Part shown: one piece after another, positions 24,788 through 34,308 of the stretch
How the letters are laid out: each line of letters starts with the position of its first letter
Position numbering within the stretch: the first letter of the stretch is position 1
Origin: Piscinibacter defluvii
Lineage (GTDB): Bacteria > Pseudomonadota > Gammaproteobacteria > Burkholderiales > Burkholderiaceae_C
NCBI RefSeq assembly: GCF_004011805.1
Contig: NZ_ML137200.1
Coordinates: 64,636-128,635, forward strand
Reading direction: 5' to 3'
Length of the DNA stretch: 64,000 nucleotides
Program-made: the position numbers and the translations under genes
Notes under the pieces: model-generated
The model's input: only the letters and a program-made list of their open reading frames with translations
Database searches by the model: none
Told to the model about the DNA's origin: nothing

Positions 24788-25930
24788 TCAGGTGCGCGCC
24801 GCGGCGGGCGGCGCCGCGCCCTCGACGGGGCGGCTGCGCTGGGCCGGGATCTTGCCGGCCTTGACGTCCTCGTACCACCACTGGTGGTGCTCCTTGGCCC
24901 AGCCTTCGTCCACATAGCCGGTTCGCATCGCGCCGTAGGCCCCCTTCATGCCCACCGTGCCGATGTAGATGTGGCCGATGAACATCGCGACCATCAGCAC
25001 CGTGGCCACGGCGTGCACCATGTGCGCCACCTGCATCTGCGGCCGGGTGTAGTCCATGCCGGGGATCAGCTTGTCCAGCACCAGGCCGGAGCCGACGACC
25101 ACGGCGCCGAGCAGGAACACGCCGGCCCAGAACAGCGCCTTCTCGGCCGCGTTGAAGCGGTGCGAGGGCACCTCGTGCTCGCCCAGCAGCCCGCCGAAGC
25201 GCAGCAGCCAGTGCAGGTCGCCCTTGCGCGGCAGGTTGTCGCGCACGAAGGTCAGGAACACGATCACCAGCGACACCGCGAACACCGGCCCGGCGAAGTT
25301 GTGCGCCGTCTTCAGCACGTAGCTGAGCCAGCCGAACAGCGTGCCGCCGATCACCGGCAGCAGGAAGAACTTGCCGAACGCCATCACCACGCCGGAGACG
25401 GCGAGGATCACGAAGGTGATCGCGTTGGCCCAGTGCGCGCTGCGCTCGAAGGGCGTGAAGCGCTCGATGCGCCGGCCGGTGTCGGGCTCGTGGCCGCCGA
25501 GTGCGCCCTTGCGCCAGTAGAACAGCGCGCAGGCCCCGAGCATGATCAGCAGCAGCGCGCCGCCGTAGGGGATGATCCAGCGGTTGCGCACCTCGCGCCA
25601 GGCCTCGCCGGCGGTGGTCAGGCGCGAGCCCGGGTACTGCACGAAGGGCTGGATCAGCACCCCGGTCTCGACGCCGGGCAGCGAGCTGTAGCCGGCCACG
25701 TTGCCGGACTCGCGCACGGCGCGCCAGAACGGCGCGTTGTTGCCGGGCTGGCTCTTGCCGCGTTCGGCATTGCTCTCGCCCTCGCGCGGCAGCGCGGGCG
25801 GCGCGCGGTCGTCGGGCGGCAGGGCGGCCCCGGCGGCCGGCGCAGCGGCGGGCTGCGCCTGCTGGGCCTGGCCGGCCACGGGCAGGAGCATCGCCAGCGC
25901 CAGCAGCAGGGCTCGGATCGTCGCGGACAT
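24788..25930 (-). CDS. formate dehydrogenase gamma subunit (membrane cytochrome b556)
   Basis: 380 residues, much longer than FdoI/FdnI (about 210). A signal-peptide-like N-terminus and a ~100-residue Pro/Ala-rich periplasmic stretch precede four or more membrane helices. Conserved haem-ligand regions are ERSAHWANAITFVILAVSG and VAHMVHAVATVLMVAMFIGHIYIGTVG. It anchors the enzyme and passes electrons from formate to quinone. This long N-terminal form is what I expect in betaproteobacterial FDH3-type enzymes. Confidence 0.92.
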   Translation of the reverse strand: MSATIRALLLALAMLLPVAGQAQQAQPAAAPAAGAALPPDDRAPPALPREGESNAERGKSQPGNNAPFWRAVRESGNVAGYSSLPGVETGVLIQPFVQYPGSRLTTAGEAWREVRNRWIIPYGGALLLIMLGACALFYWRKGALGGHEPDTGRRIERFTPFERSAHWANAITFVILAVSGVVMAFGKFFLLPVIGGTLFGWLSYVLKTAHNFAGPVFAVSLVIVFLTFVRDNLPRKGDLHWLLRFGGLLGEHEVPSHRFNAAEKALFWAGVFLLGAVVVGSGLVLDKLIPGMDYTRPQMQVAHMVHAVATVLMVAMFIGHIYIGTVGMKGAYGAMRTGYVDEGWAKEHHQWWYEDVKAGKIPAQRSRPVEGAAPPAAART

Positions 25931-25950
25931 GGCGTCTCCGGAGGTCCGGC

Positions 25951-26187
25951 TCAGCGCTGCGCGGCCGAGCGGTTGTATTCGTTCTGGGCCTGCGCCCGGG
26001 TGCGCAACTGGGCCTCCCAGCTGCCCTTGTCGCCGGCCTTCCAGCCTTCGGCGACATGGGCATTGCCGGCGCCTTCCCAGGCCTGCGCGTCGGCTTTCTT
26101 GGCCGGGGCCGCGCCGACCTGCACCTTGTCGCCGCAGGCCGCCAGCAGCAGGCCCAGCGACACCGCGCACAACGCTCGCTTGATCAT
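25951..26187 (-). CDS. small lipoprotein between formate dehydrogenase beta and gamma
   Basis: 78 residues from an ATG at 26187 that overlaps the beta-subunit stop (ATGA). A lipoprotein signal ends in LLLAAC with Cys18 as the lipidation site (GDK follows). The mature part is short and Ala/Gln rich (AQAWEGAGNAHVAEGWKAGDKGSWEAQLR). No family is recognised. Tight coupling inside the structural operon suggests it works with the enzyme, perhaps as a small envelope subunit. Confidence 0.75.
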   Translation of the reverse strand: MIKRALCAVSLGLLLAACGDKVQVGAAPAKKADAQAWEGAGNAHVAEGWKAGDKGSWEAQLRTRAQAQNEYNRSAAQR

Positions 26188-26789
26188 GACTTGGTCCCCG
26201 TCGTCGGCTTGCCGTAGGCCGTGCCCCAGCCCCAGATCTCGCTGCCCTTGCCGCGCACCAGCACTCGGCTGCGGAAGATGTCGGCCACCACGTCGCCGTC
26301 GCCGCCGAGCAGCGCCTTGGTCGAGCACATCTCGGCGCAGGCCGGCAGCTTGCCCTCGGCCAGGCGGTTGCGGCCGTACTTCTCGAACTCGGCCTCGGTG
26401 CCGTTGGCCTCCGGGCCGCCGGCGCAGAAGGTGCACTTGTCCATCTTGCCGCGCAGGCCGAAGGTGCCGTTGGTCGGGAACTGCGGCGCGCCGAACGGGC
26501 AGGCGTACGAGCAGTAGCCGCAGCCGATGCAGACGTCCTTGTCGTGCAGCACCACGCCCTCGTCGGTGCGGTAGAAGCAGTCGACCGGGCAGACCGCCAT
26601 GCACGGCGCGTCGGAGCAGTGCATGCAGGCCACCGAGACCGATTTCTCGCCCGGCACGCCGTCGTTGAGCGTGACCACGCGGCGGCGGTTCACGCCCCAG
26701 GGCACGTCGTGCTCGGCCTTGCAGGCAGTGACGCAGCCGTTGCACTCGATGCAGCGCTCGGCGTCGCAGATGAACTTCATTCGGGCCAT
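26184..26789 (-). CDS. fdh3B: formate dehydrogenase FDH3 beta subunit (iron-sulfur)
   Basis: 201 residues with four cysteine clusters: CIECNGCVTACK, CMHCSDAPCMAVCP, CIGCGYCSYACP and the CTFC...CAEMC pair, enough for four [4Fe-4S] centres. It carries electrons from the catalytic subunit to the membrane cytochrome. It lacks the C-terminal membrane helix of E. coli FdnH. It starts 18 bases after the alpha-subunit stop. Confidence 0.95.
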   Translation of the reverse strand: MARMKFICDAERCIECNGCVTACKAEHDVPWGVNRRRVVTLNDGVPGEKSVSVACMHCSDAPCMAVCPVDCFYRTDEGVVLHDKDVCIGCGYCSYACPFGAPQFPTNGTFGLRGKMDKCTFCAGGPEANGTEAEFEKYGRNRLAEGKLPACAEMCSTKALLGGDGDVVADIFRSRVLVRGKGSEIWGWGTAYGKPTTGTKS

Positions 26790-26807
26790 GTCAGTTCTCT
26801 CCTTGCC

Positions 26808-29786
26808 TTACGCGGCGCGCTCGATCTGGCAGACCGTGGTCTTGGTTTCCTGCATCATCGTGACGCTGTCGTATCCGTAGGTGGTGGCGGTGTTGACCGC
26901 CTCGCCACGCACCACCGGCACGGCGCCGGTCGGGTAGTACTGCGCCAGGTCGGTGCCGCCCCAGCGGCCCGAGAAGTGGAACGGCAGCCAGACCGTCTCG
27001 GCATCGACCCGCTCGGTCACCATCGCCTTGACGCGGATGCCCTTGAAGCCCGGCACGCCCTCCATCGGCGGGGTGCGCAGCCAGACGTACTCGCCGTTGC
27101 GGATGCCGCGGTCGTTGGCCGCCTTCGGGTTGATCTCGACGAACATCTCCTGCTGCAGCTCGGCCAGCCACGGGTTGGAGCGCGTCTCCTCGCCGCCGCC
27201 CTCGTACTCGACGAGGCGGCCGCTGGACATGATCAGCGGGAAGGTCTTGCCGATGTCCTTGTTCTTCTCCTGCACCGACTTGTACAGCGTGGGCAGGCGC
27301 CAGAAGGCCTTCTTGTCGTCGTGCGTCGGGTACTTGGCGATCAGGTCCGGCCGCGTGCTGTAGAGCGCCTCGCGGTGCTGCGGGATCGGATCGGGGAAGT
27401 TCCACACCACCGCGCGCGCCTTGGCGTTGCCGAACGGGTGGCAGCCGTGGTTCTTCATCGCCACGCGGATGATCGCGCCGGTCGGGTCGGTCTTCCAGTT
27501 CTTGCCCTCGGCCTTCTTCTTCTCGTCCTCGCTGAGCTCGTCCCACCAGCCGAGCTTCTTCAGCAGCAGGTGGTCGAACTCGGGGTAGCCGGTGGTCAGG
27601 TCGGCACCCTTGCTGTGCGAGCCGTCGCCGGCCAGCAGCGACACGCCCTCGCGCTCCACGCCGAAATTGGCGCGGAAGTTGCCGCCGCCGTCCATCACGT
27701 GCTTGGACGTGTCGTACAGGTTGGGCGAGCCCGGGTGCTTCATCTCCGGCGTGCCGTAACACGGCCAGGGCAGGCCGAAGTAGTCGCCGTCGAGCTTGTA
27801 GCCGGTCTCCTTGTCGACCCCGCCCTTGGCCTTGAGCGTCTTCACGTCGAAGACGTTCATGTTGCGCATGTGCGCCTTCAGGCGCTCGGGCGACTGGCCG
27901 GTGTAGCCGATGGTCCAGACGCACTTGTTGATCTCGCGCAGGATGGACTCGGTCTCGGGCTCGTCCATGCCGCCCTTGCCCTTGACCATCTTGTAGTTCT
28001 TCACCAGCTCGTTGGCGAAGCCGAGCTTGCCCGCCAGCTGGTACATGATCATGTGGTCGGTGCGGCTCTCCCACAGCGGCTCGATCACCTGCTCGCGCCA
28101 CTGGATCGACCGGTTCGACGCGGTGCACGAGCCGCTGGTCTCGAACTGCGTGGCCGCCGGCAGCAGGTAGACGGCGCGGTTCGGGTTCTGGTCCTCGGGC
28201 CGGCCGGGCATCGCGGCCATCGCCGCGGTGGCGCTCGGGAACGGGTCGACCACCACCAGCAGGTCGAGCTTGTCCATCGCCCGCTTCATGTCCAGGCCGC
28301 GCGTCTGCGAGTTCGGCGCATGGCCCCAGAAGAACAGGCCGCGCAGGTTGCTGTCCTGGTCGATCAGCTCGTTCTTCTCGAGCACGCCGTCGACCCAGCG
28401 CGACACCGTCATGCCCGGCTTGGTCATCATGCCCGGCGCGTACTGCTTCTTGATCCACTCGAAGTCGACGCCCCAGGTGGCCGCGAAGTGCTTGAACGCC
28501 CCCTCGGCCAGGCCGTAGTAGCCGGGCAGCGAGTCGGGGTTCGGGCCGACGTCGGTGGCGCCCTGCACGTTGTCGTGGCCGCGGAAGATGTTCGCGCCGC
28601 CGCCCGAGACGCCGATGTTGCCCAGCGCCAGCTGCAGGATGCAGGAGGCGCGCACCATCGCGTTGCCGATCGTGTGCTGGGTCTGGCCCATGCACCAGAC
28701 GATGGTGCTCGGGCGGTTCTTGGCCATGATCTCGGCCACCTTGGCGCAGGTGGCCTCGTCGACGCCGCAGGCCTCCTGCACCTTGTCGGGCGTCCACTTG
28801 GCCATCACCTCGTCGCGCACCTTGTCCATGCCGTAGACGCGGTCCTCGAGGTACTTCTTGTCCTCCCAGCCGTTCTTGAACACGTGGTACAGCACGCCGA
28901 ACAGGAACGGGATGTCGCTGCCCGAGCGGATGCGCACGTACTCGTCGGCCTTGGCGGCGGTGCGGGTGAAGCGCGGGTCGGTGACGATGACCTTGCAGCC
29001 GTTCTCCTTCGCGTGCAGCAGGTGCAGCATCGACACCGGGTGCGCCTCGGCGGCGTTGGAGCCGATGTAGAGCGCCGCCTTGGCGTTCTGCATGTCGTTG
29101 TACGAGTTCGTCATCGCGCCGTAGCCCCAGGTGTTCGCCACACCCGCGACCGTGGTCGAGTGACAGATGCGCGCCTGGTGGTCGCAGTTGTTGCTGCCCC
29201 ACAGCGTCATCCACTTGCGCAGCAGGTAGGCCTGCTCGTTGTTGTGCTTCGACGAGCCGACCACGAAGACCGAATCGGGCCCGCTCTGCTTGCGCAGCTC
29301 GAGCATCTTCGCGCCGATCTCCTCGAGCGCCTGGTCCCAGGAGATGCGCTCGTACTTGCCGTTGACCAGCTTCATCGGCGTCTTGAGGCGGAACTCGCCG
29401 TGGCCGTGCTCGCGCACCGCGGCACCCTTGGCGCAGTGCGCGCCGAGGTTGATCGGCGAGTCGAACACCGGCTCCTGGCGCACCCAGACGCCGTTCTCCA
29501 CCACCGCGTCGATCGCGCAGCCCACCGAGCAGTGGCCGCACACCGTGCGCTTGACCTCGACCTTGCGCTCGCCGCCCGCGCCCTTGGCGGCATCGGCCGC
29601 CTGAGCCTTCCTCATGAGCGTGAGCTGCGACGCCGCCAGGCCGGCGCCGACGCCCAGGCCGGAGCGGCGCAGGAAGGCGCGCCGGTCCATCGTCGGCACG
29701 GCGCGCGCGATGCCGCGGGACAGGCTGGCCACCAGGCCGGGGGCGCCGGCCGCGGGCGAACTCGAGGTCTTGCGCGTGAGCAGCAT
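26808..29786 (-). CDS. formate dehydrogenase alpha subunit (molybdopterin, Tat-exported)
   Basis: 992 residues. A Tat signal (MDRRAFLRRSGLG, from residue 33) follows a 32-residue lead. The N-terminal [4Fe-4S] site uses Cys83, Cys86, Cys90 and Cys118. The Mo ligand is Cys208 followed by His209 (RICHS), so this is a cysteine rather than selenocysteine enzyme. Molybdopterin motifs continue to the end (VEIN-P, WLPFHFSG near the C-terminus). It oxidises formate to CO2 in the periplasm. The gene follows the small Tat protein by 62 bases. Confidence 0.96.
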   Translation of the reverse strand: MLLTRKTSSSPAAGAPGLVASLSRGIARAVPTMDRRAFLRRSGLGVGAGLAASQLTLMRKAQAADAAKGAGGERKVEVKRTVCGHCSVGCAIDAVVENGVWVRQEPVFDSPINLGAHCAKGAAVREHGHGEFRLKTPMKLVNGKYERISWDQALEEIGAKMLELRKQSGPDSVFVVGSSKHNNEQAYLLRKWMTLWGSNNCDHQARICHSTTVAGVANTWGYGAMTNSYNDMQNAKAALYIGSNAAEAHPVSMLHLLHAKENGCKVIVTDPRFTRTAAKADEYVRIRSGSDIPFLFGVLYHVFKNGWEDKKYLEDRVYGMDKVRDEVMAKWTPDKVQEACGVDEATCAKVAEIMAKNRPSTIVWCMGQTQHTIGNAMVRASCILQLALGNIGVSGGGANIFRGHDNVQGATDVGPNPDSLPGYYGLAEGAFKHFAATWGVDFEWIKKQYAPGMMTKPGMTVSRWVDGVLEKNELIDQDSNLRGLFFWGHAPNSQTRGLDMKRAMDKLDLLVVVDPFPSATAAMAAMPGRPEDQNPNRAVYLLPAATQFETSGSCTASNRSIQWREQVIEPLWESRTDHMIMYQLAGKLGFANELVKNYKMVKGKGGMDEPETESILREINKCVWTIGYTGQSPERLKAHMRNMNVFDVKTLKAKGGVDKETGYKLDGDYFGLPWPCYGTPEMKHPGSPNLYDTSKHVMDGGGNFRANFGVEREGVSLLAGDGSHSKGADLTTGYPEFDHLLLKKLGWWDELSEDEKKKAEGKNWKTDPTGAIIRVAMKNHGCHPFGNAKARAVVWNFPDPIPQHREALYSTRPDLIAKYPTHDDKKAFWRLPTLYKSVQEKNKDIGKTFPLIMSSGRLVEYEGGGEETRSNPWLAELQQEMFVEINPKAANDRGIRNGEYVWLRTPPMEGVPGFKGIRVKAMVTERVDAETVWLPFHFSGRWGGTDLAQYYPTGAVPVVRGEAVNTATTYGYDSVTMMQETKTTVCQIERAA

Positions 29787-29848
29787 GGAAACTCCTCGGG
29801 AAATCCGGACGGGCCGCAGACGGCCCTGGAAAGCGGGCAGGCGCCCGG

Positions 29849-30055
29849 TCAGAGACGTGCGGTCTGGTAGTACTGCAGCACGCGCTGCGTCACCTGGTAG
29901 CCGCCGCCGCGTTCGGGGGCGGGCTGCTGTGGCGCCTGGGCCTGCGGCTCCTGGGCGACGCGGGGCAGCACGGCCGCCGCGGCCGCCAGCGCACCGGCCG
30001 TGCCGGCGCCGGCGAACACCTGTCGGCGCGAGAGCTTCGAACGAGCTTGATCCAT
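29849..30055 (-). CDS. formate dehydrogenase region Tat-signal protein
   Basis: 68 residues from the ATG at 30055, chosen because GGAG lies 6 bases upstream; two earlier in-frame ATGs (30067, 30082) are less well placed. A Tat motif (SRRQVFAGAGTAG) is followed by a short Pro/Gln-rich part and GGGYQVTQRVLQYYQTARL. Small proteins of this kind head many fdh operons and are thought to be Tat-linked assembly or twin-export partners. It is the first gene of the leftward operon. Confidence 0.85.
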   Translation of the reverse strand: MDQARSKLSRRQVFAGAGTAGALAAAAAVLPRVAQEPQAQAPQQPAPERGGGYQVTQRVLQYYQTARL

Positions 30056-30101
30056 CGCGATCTCCATCGCCTGATCACCCAACCTGTGCAGGCTTGTTCA
30101 T

Positions 30102-30107
30102 ATCTTA
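30102..30107 (-). promoter_or_regulatory. possible -10 element of the fdh operon
   Basis: On the minus strand TAAGAT lies in the AT-rich stretch GTTAAGATATGAAC, about 47 bases before the 30055 start. No -35 consensus is found 15-19 bases upstream, which fits an activator-dependent sigma-70 promoter. The two palindromes at 30158 and 30202 would then be centred roughly 69 and 113 bases before the start of transcription. Confidence 0.35.
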
Positions 30108-30157
30108 ACGAGGCATCCGTGACTTGCTGACAGGGTTCCTCCGGGCGTGGCGTGCCG

Positions 30158-30170
30158 CGACAGCCTGTCG
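30158..30170. promoter_or_regulatory. 13-bp palindromic operator, copy 1
   Basis: CGACAG-C-CTGTCG, a perfect palindrome with 6-bp arms in the 235-base divergent region between the fdh operon and its two-component regulator gene. A near-identical palindrome lies with its centre 44 bases away. Likely a binding site for the response regulator encoded at 30291. Confidence 0.55.
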
Positions 30171-30201
30171 GTGCGCGCTGCCGGGCGACGGGCCGCGCGC
30201 A

Positions 30202-30214
30202 CGACAAGTTGTCG
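30202..30214. promoter_or_regulatory. 13-bp palindromic operator, copy 2
   Basis: CGACAA-G-TTGTCG, a perfect palindrome sharing the CGACA/TGTCG ends with copy 1. The 44-base centre spacing is about four helical turns, so dimers at both sites would lie on the same face of the DNA. Confidence 0.55.
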
Positions 30215-30290
30215 CGCTTCGGGGCCGACGCGTGAGGGTAAATCCCGAGGGCGGCGGGGCTCGCCGGCGCTGTGCCACAGTAGCGGCCCC

Positions 30291-31673
<1,383 letters not shown>

Positions 31674-31677
31674 GGCC

Positions 31678-33675
31678 GTGATCCGGCGCTTCGAGCGCCT
31701 GCCCATCCGCGGCAAGCTGCTCGCGCTGGTGCTGCTGCCGCTGGCGGTGGTGCTGCCGCTGCTCGGCGTGATCCTGCTGGTGTGGGCCAACCTGGCCTTC
31801 GACAACCTGCTGATCACCAAGGTGCGCGCCGACCTGGCGGTGGCGCACGGCTACTTCGAGCGCGTGCTCGGCGAGGTGGGCGCGAGCGCGGCCACGGTGG
31901 CGGACTCGAACGCCCTGCACCTGGCGCTGGCGCGACCCGACCGCGAGTCGCTGGTGCCGCTGCTGCGCCGCTTCAAGGCGCGCGAGGGGCTGGACTTCGT
32001 CAACCTGCGCGCGCCCGACGGCACGCTGCTGGTGACCGACCACGCCCCGGCGGCGGACGGCGCGGCCCGCGCGCCGCCGCTGCGCGCGGCCGCCGAGGGT
32101 GCGCGGCGCGCCGGCATCGCGGTGCTGGCGCCGCACGAGTTCGCCGCGCTCGCGCCGGCGCTGCAGGCGCGCGTGGCGGTGCCGCTGGTGCCCACGCGCA
32201 ATGCCGCGCCCACCGCGCGCACCCAGGAAGACCGGGCGATGGTGGTGCTGGCCGGCGCACCGGTGGTGGCCCCGGACGGCCGGCTGCTCGCCCACGTGCA
32301 GGCCGGCGTGCTGCTGAACCGCAACCTGCCCTTCATCGACCACATCAACGCGATCGTCTACCCGGAGGGCTCGCTGCCCTTCGGCAGCCGCGGCACCGCG
32401 ACGCTGTTCCTCGACGACGTGCGCATCAGCACCAACGTGCGCCTGTTCGGCGCCGAGGCCGGCCACCGTGCGATCGGCACGCGTGTCTCGCAGACGGTGC
32501 GCGACGCGGTGCTCGGCCGCGGCCACACCTGGCTGGACCGCGCCTTCGTCGTCTCCGACTGGTACGTCTCGGGCTACCTGCCGCTGGCCGACGGCGCCGG
32601 GCAGCGTGTGGGCATGCTCTACGTCGGCTACCTCGAGCAGCCCTTCATGCTGCTGAAGTACGGCGTGCTGGCGGCGATCGGGCTGATCTTCTTCGCGGTG
32701 ATGGTCGGCGCGGCGCTGGTCTCGCTGCGCGCCGCGCGGAGCATCTTCGGGCCGATCGAGCGCATGGCGCAGACCATGCAGCGCGTGCAGGGCGGCGCGC
32801 TGGAGGCGCGTGTCGGCCCGCTGGCCAGCAGCGACGAGGTCGGCGCGCTGGCGGCCCACCTCGACCGCCTGCTCGACGCGATCGCCGCGCAGACGCAGGC
32901 GCTGCAGCGCTGGAACGCCGAGCTCGACGCCAAGGTGGCCGAGCGCACCCGCGAGCTGGCGGCCGCGCAGCGCCAGCTGGTGCGCAGCGAGAAGCTCGCC
33001 GCGGTGGGCCAGCTGACCGCCAGCATCGCGCACGAGGTGAACAACCCGATCGCGGTGATCCAGGGCAACCTCGACCTGGCGCGCGAGCTGATGGGCCCGC
33101 AGGCCGCGCAGCGGGTGCGCGCCGAGCTGAAGCTGGTGGACGAGCAGGTCGAGCGCATGCGGCTGATCGTCACGCAGCTGCTGCAGTTCGCGCGGCCGGC
33201 CGAGTACGCGGGTTACATCGCCGAGGTCGACACCGGCCAGGTGCTGCACGACAGCCTGGTGCTCGTCGCCCACCTGCTCTCGCGCACCCGCATCGAGCGC
33301 GTGCTGGACTTCGCCGCGACCCGCCGGCCGCAGATCAACCGCAACGAGCTGCAGCAGGTGATCGTCAACCTGCTGGTCAACGCGATCCAGGCCATGCCCG
33401 AGGGCGGCACGCTGCGCCTGGCCACGCGCGACAACGCCGAGGGCGGCGTCGACATCGTGGTGGCCGACACCGGCCCGGGCCTGGACGCGGCGCTGCTGGC
33501 CGAGCTGTTCCAGCCCTTCGTGACGCACAAGAAGGACGGCACCGGCCTGGGCCTGTGGATCAGCCGCAGCATCGTCGAGCGCTATGGTGGCGACATCCGC
33601 GCCGCCAACCGCAGCGACGGCGTGCGCGGCGCCGAGTTCACGGTCGTGCTGCGCGGCGAGGCGGCGGGAGCCTGA
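31678..33675 (+). CDS. membrane sensor histidine kinase
   Basis: 665 residues from a GTG at 31678. Membrane helix 1 is at about 14-36, then a ~290-residue periplasmic sensor region of Cache-like layout (IVYPEGSLPFGSRGTATLFLDDVRIST; VSDWYVSGYLPL), membrane helix 2 at about 327-349, HAMP, a coiled coil, a HisKA domain with phospho-His452 (SIAHEVNNPIAV) and an ATPase domain (NLLVNAIQAMPEGG, DTGPGL, GTGLGLWIS). It should phosphorylate the regulator encoded just upstream. The signal could be formate or another small acid, but that is only inferred from context. Confidence 0.92.
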   Translation: MIRRFERLPIRGKLLALVLLPLAVVLPLLGVILLVWANLAFDNLLITKVRADLAVAHGYFERVLGEVGASAATVADSNALHLALARPDRESLVPLLRRFKAREGLDFVNLRAPDGTLLVTDHAPAADGAARAPPLRAAAEGARRAGIAVLAPHEFAALAPALQARVAVPLVPTRNAAPTARTQEDRAMVVLAGAPVVAPDGRLLAHVQAGVLLNRNLPFIDHINAIVYPEGSLPFGSRGTATLFLDDVRISTNVRLFGAEAGHRAIGTRVSQTVRDAVLGRGHTWLDRAFVVSDWYVSGYLPLADGAGQRVGMLYVGYLEQPFMLLKYGVLAAIGLIFFAVMVGAALVSLRAARSIFGPIERMAQTMQRVQGGALEARVGPLASSDEVGALAAHLDRLLDAIAAQTQALQRWNAELDAKVAERTRELAAAQRQLVRSEKLAAVGQLTASIAHEVNNPIAVIQGNLDLARELMGPQAAQRVRAELKLVDEQVERMRLIVTQLLQFARPAEYAGYIAEVDTGQVLHDSLVLVAHLLSRTRIERVLDFAATRRPQINRNELQQVIVNLLVNAIQAMPEGGTLRLATRDNAEGGVDIVVADTGPGLDAALLAELFQPFVTHKKDGTGLGLWISRSIVERYGGDIRAANRSDGVRGAEFTVVLRGEAAGA

Positions 33676-34308
33676 TCACTGCTCCAGCAGGTCGAACCCC
33701 TGCGTCTCCACCTGCACGAAGGCGCGCGTCAGCCCGGCCAGCGCGCGGTACGCCTGCGCGCGCGGCTGGGCCTCGACCGCGTCGCACAGCTTCTCGACCC
33801 AGGGCTGCACATGGGCGCGGTAGAAGCGGCGCTGCTGCTCGAGATTGCACACCGCCGCGTCGTCGCCGGCGATCAGCCAGCGCATCACCTCGAACACGCC
33901 GGCCACATGGTCCTCGGTCTCGCCGCGCTGTTCGTCGCGCGCCAGGCCCAGGCGCGCCAGGTCGGCGCGCAGCGCGGCCAGCGGCTTCTCGTTCAGGAAG
34001 CCGCTCAGATGGTACGAGCCGTAAAGGAACACCTCGGGCTTGCCGACGCCGCCGAACAGCGCGTCGTACTCGTCGGCCAGCTCGCGCGGCGTGGCCGCAC
34101 GCAGCGCGCTCACCAGCGCCTGCCAGGGTGCCTCGAGAAAGCCGCCGGGCTGGGGCGCCTCGGTCACGGCGACGGCGAACTGCGCCAGCAGCGCCTCGTC
34201 CGGCGGCGCGAGCCACAGCCGCGCGAGCAGGCCGTACAGCTCGGCGCGGGCAAGCTCCTCGCCGTCGTCGGCGGACGCGAAGGTCAGGGACCGGGCCGGA
34301 TCGTTCAT
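33676..34308 (-). CDS. TorD-family molybdoenzyme chaperone
   Basis: 210 residues, all-helical TorD/DmsD type: ARAELYGLLARLWLAPPDE, LADEYDALFGGVGKPEVFLYGSYHLSGFLNEKPLA, EDHVAGVFEVMRWLI. These chaperones hold the Tat leader of molybdoenzymes until the cofactor is in place. The ATG at 34308 overlaps the polyferredoxin stop (ATGA). It ends immediately against the converging histidine kinase gene (no gap). Confidence 0.9.
   Translation of the reverse strand: MNDPARSLTFASADDGEELARAELYGLLARLWLAPPDEALLAQFAVAVTEAPQPGGFLEAPWQALVSALRAATPRELADEYDALFGGVGKPEVFLYGSYHLSGFLNEKPLAALRADLARLGLARDEQRGETEDHVAGVFEVMRWLIAGDDAAVCNLEQQRRFYRAHVQPWVEKLCDAVEAQPRAQAYRALAGLTRAFVQVETQGFDLLEQ

Noticed and set aside
29140-29190. 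Possible selenocysteine site in the formate dehydrogenase alpha subunit.
   Set aside because: The Mo-ligand codon is TGC (Cys208 in RICHS) and the frame has no internal TGA, so this is a cysteine enzyme.
26544-29870. A 1108-codon forward open frame opposite the formate dehydrogenase alpha and beta subunits.
   Set aside because: Antisense shadow of high-GC coding sequence; no start signal or domain.
30056-30290. An FNR/Anr site (TTGAT-N4-ATCAA) upstream of the formate dehydrogenase operon.
   Set aside because: No such sequence was found; the only clear symmetric sites are the two CGACA/TGTCG palindromes.
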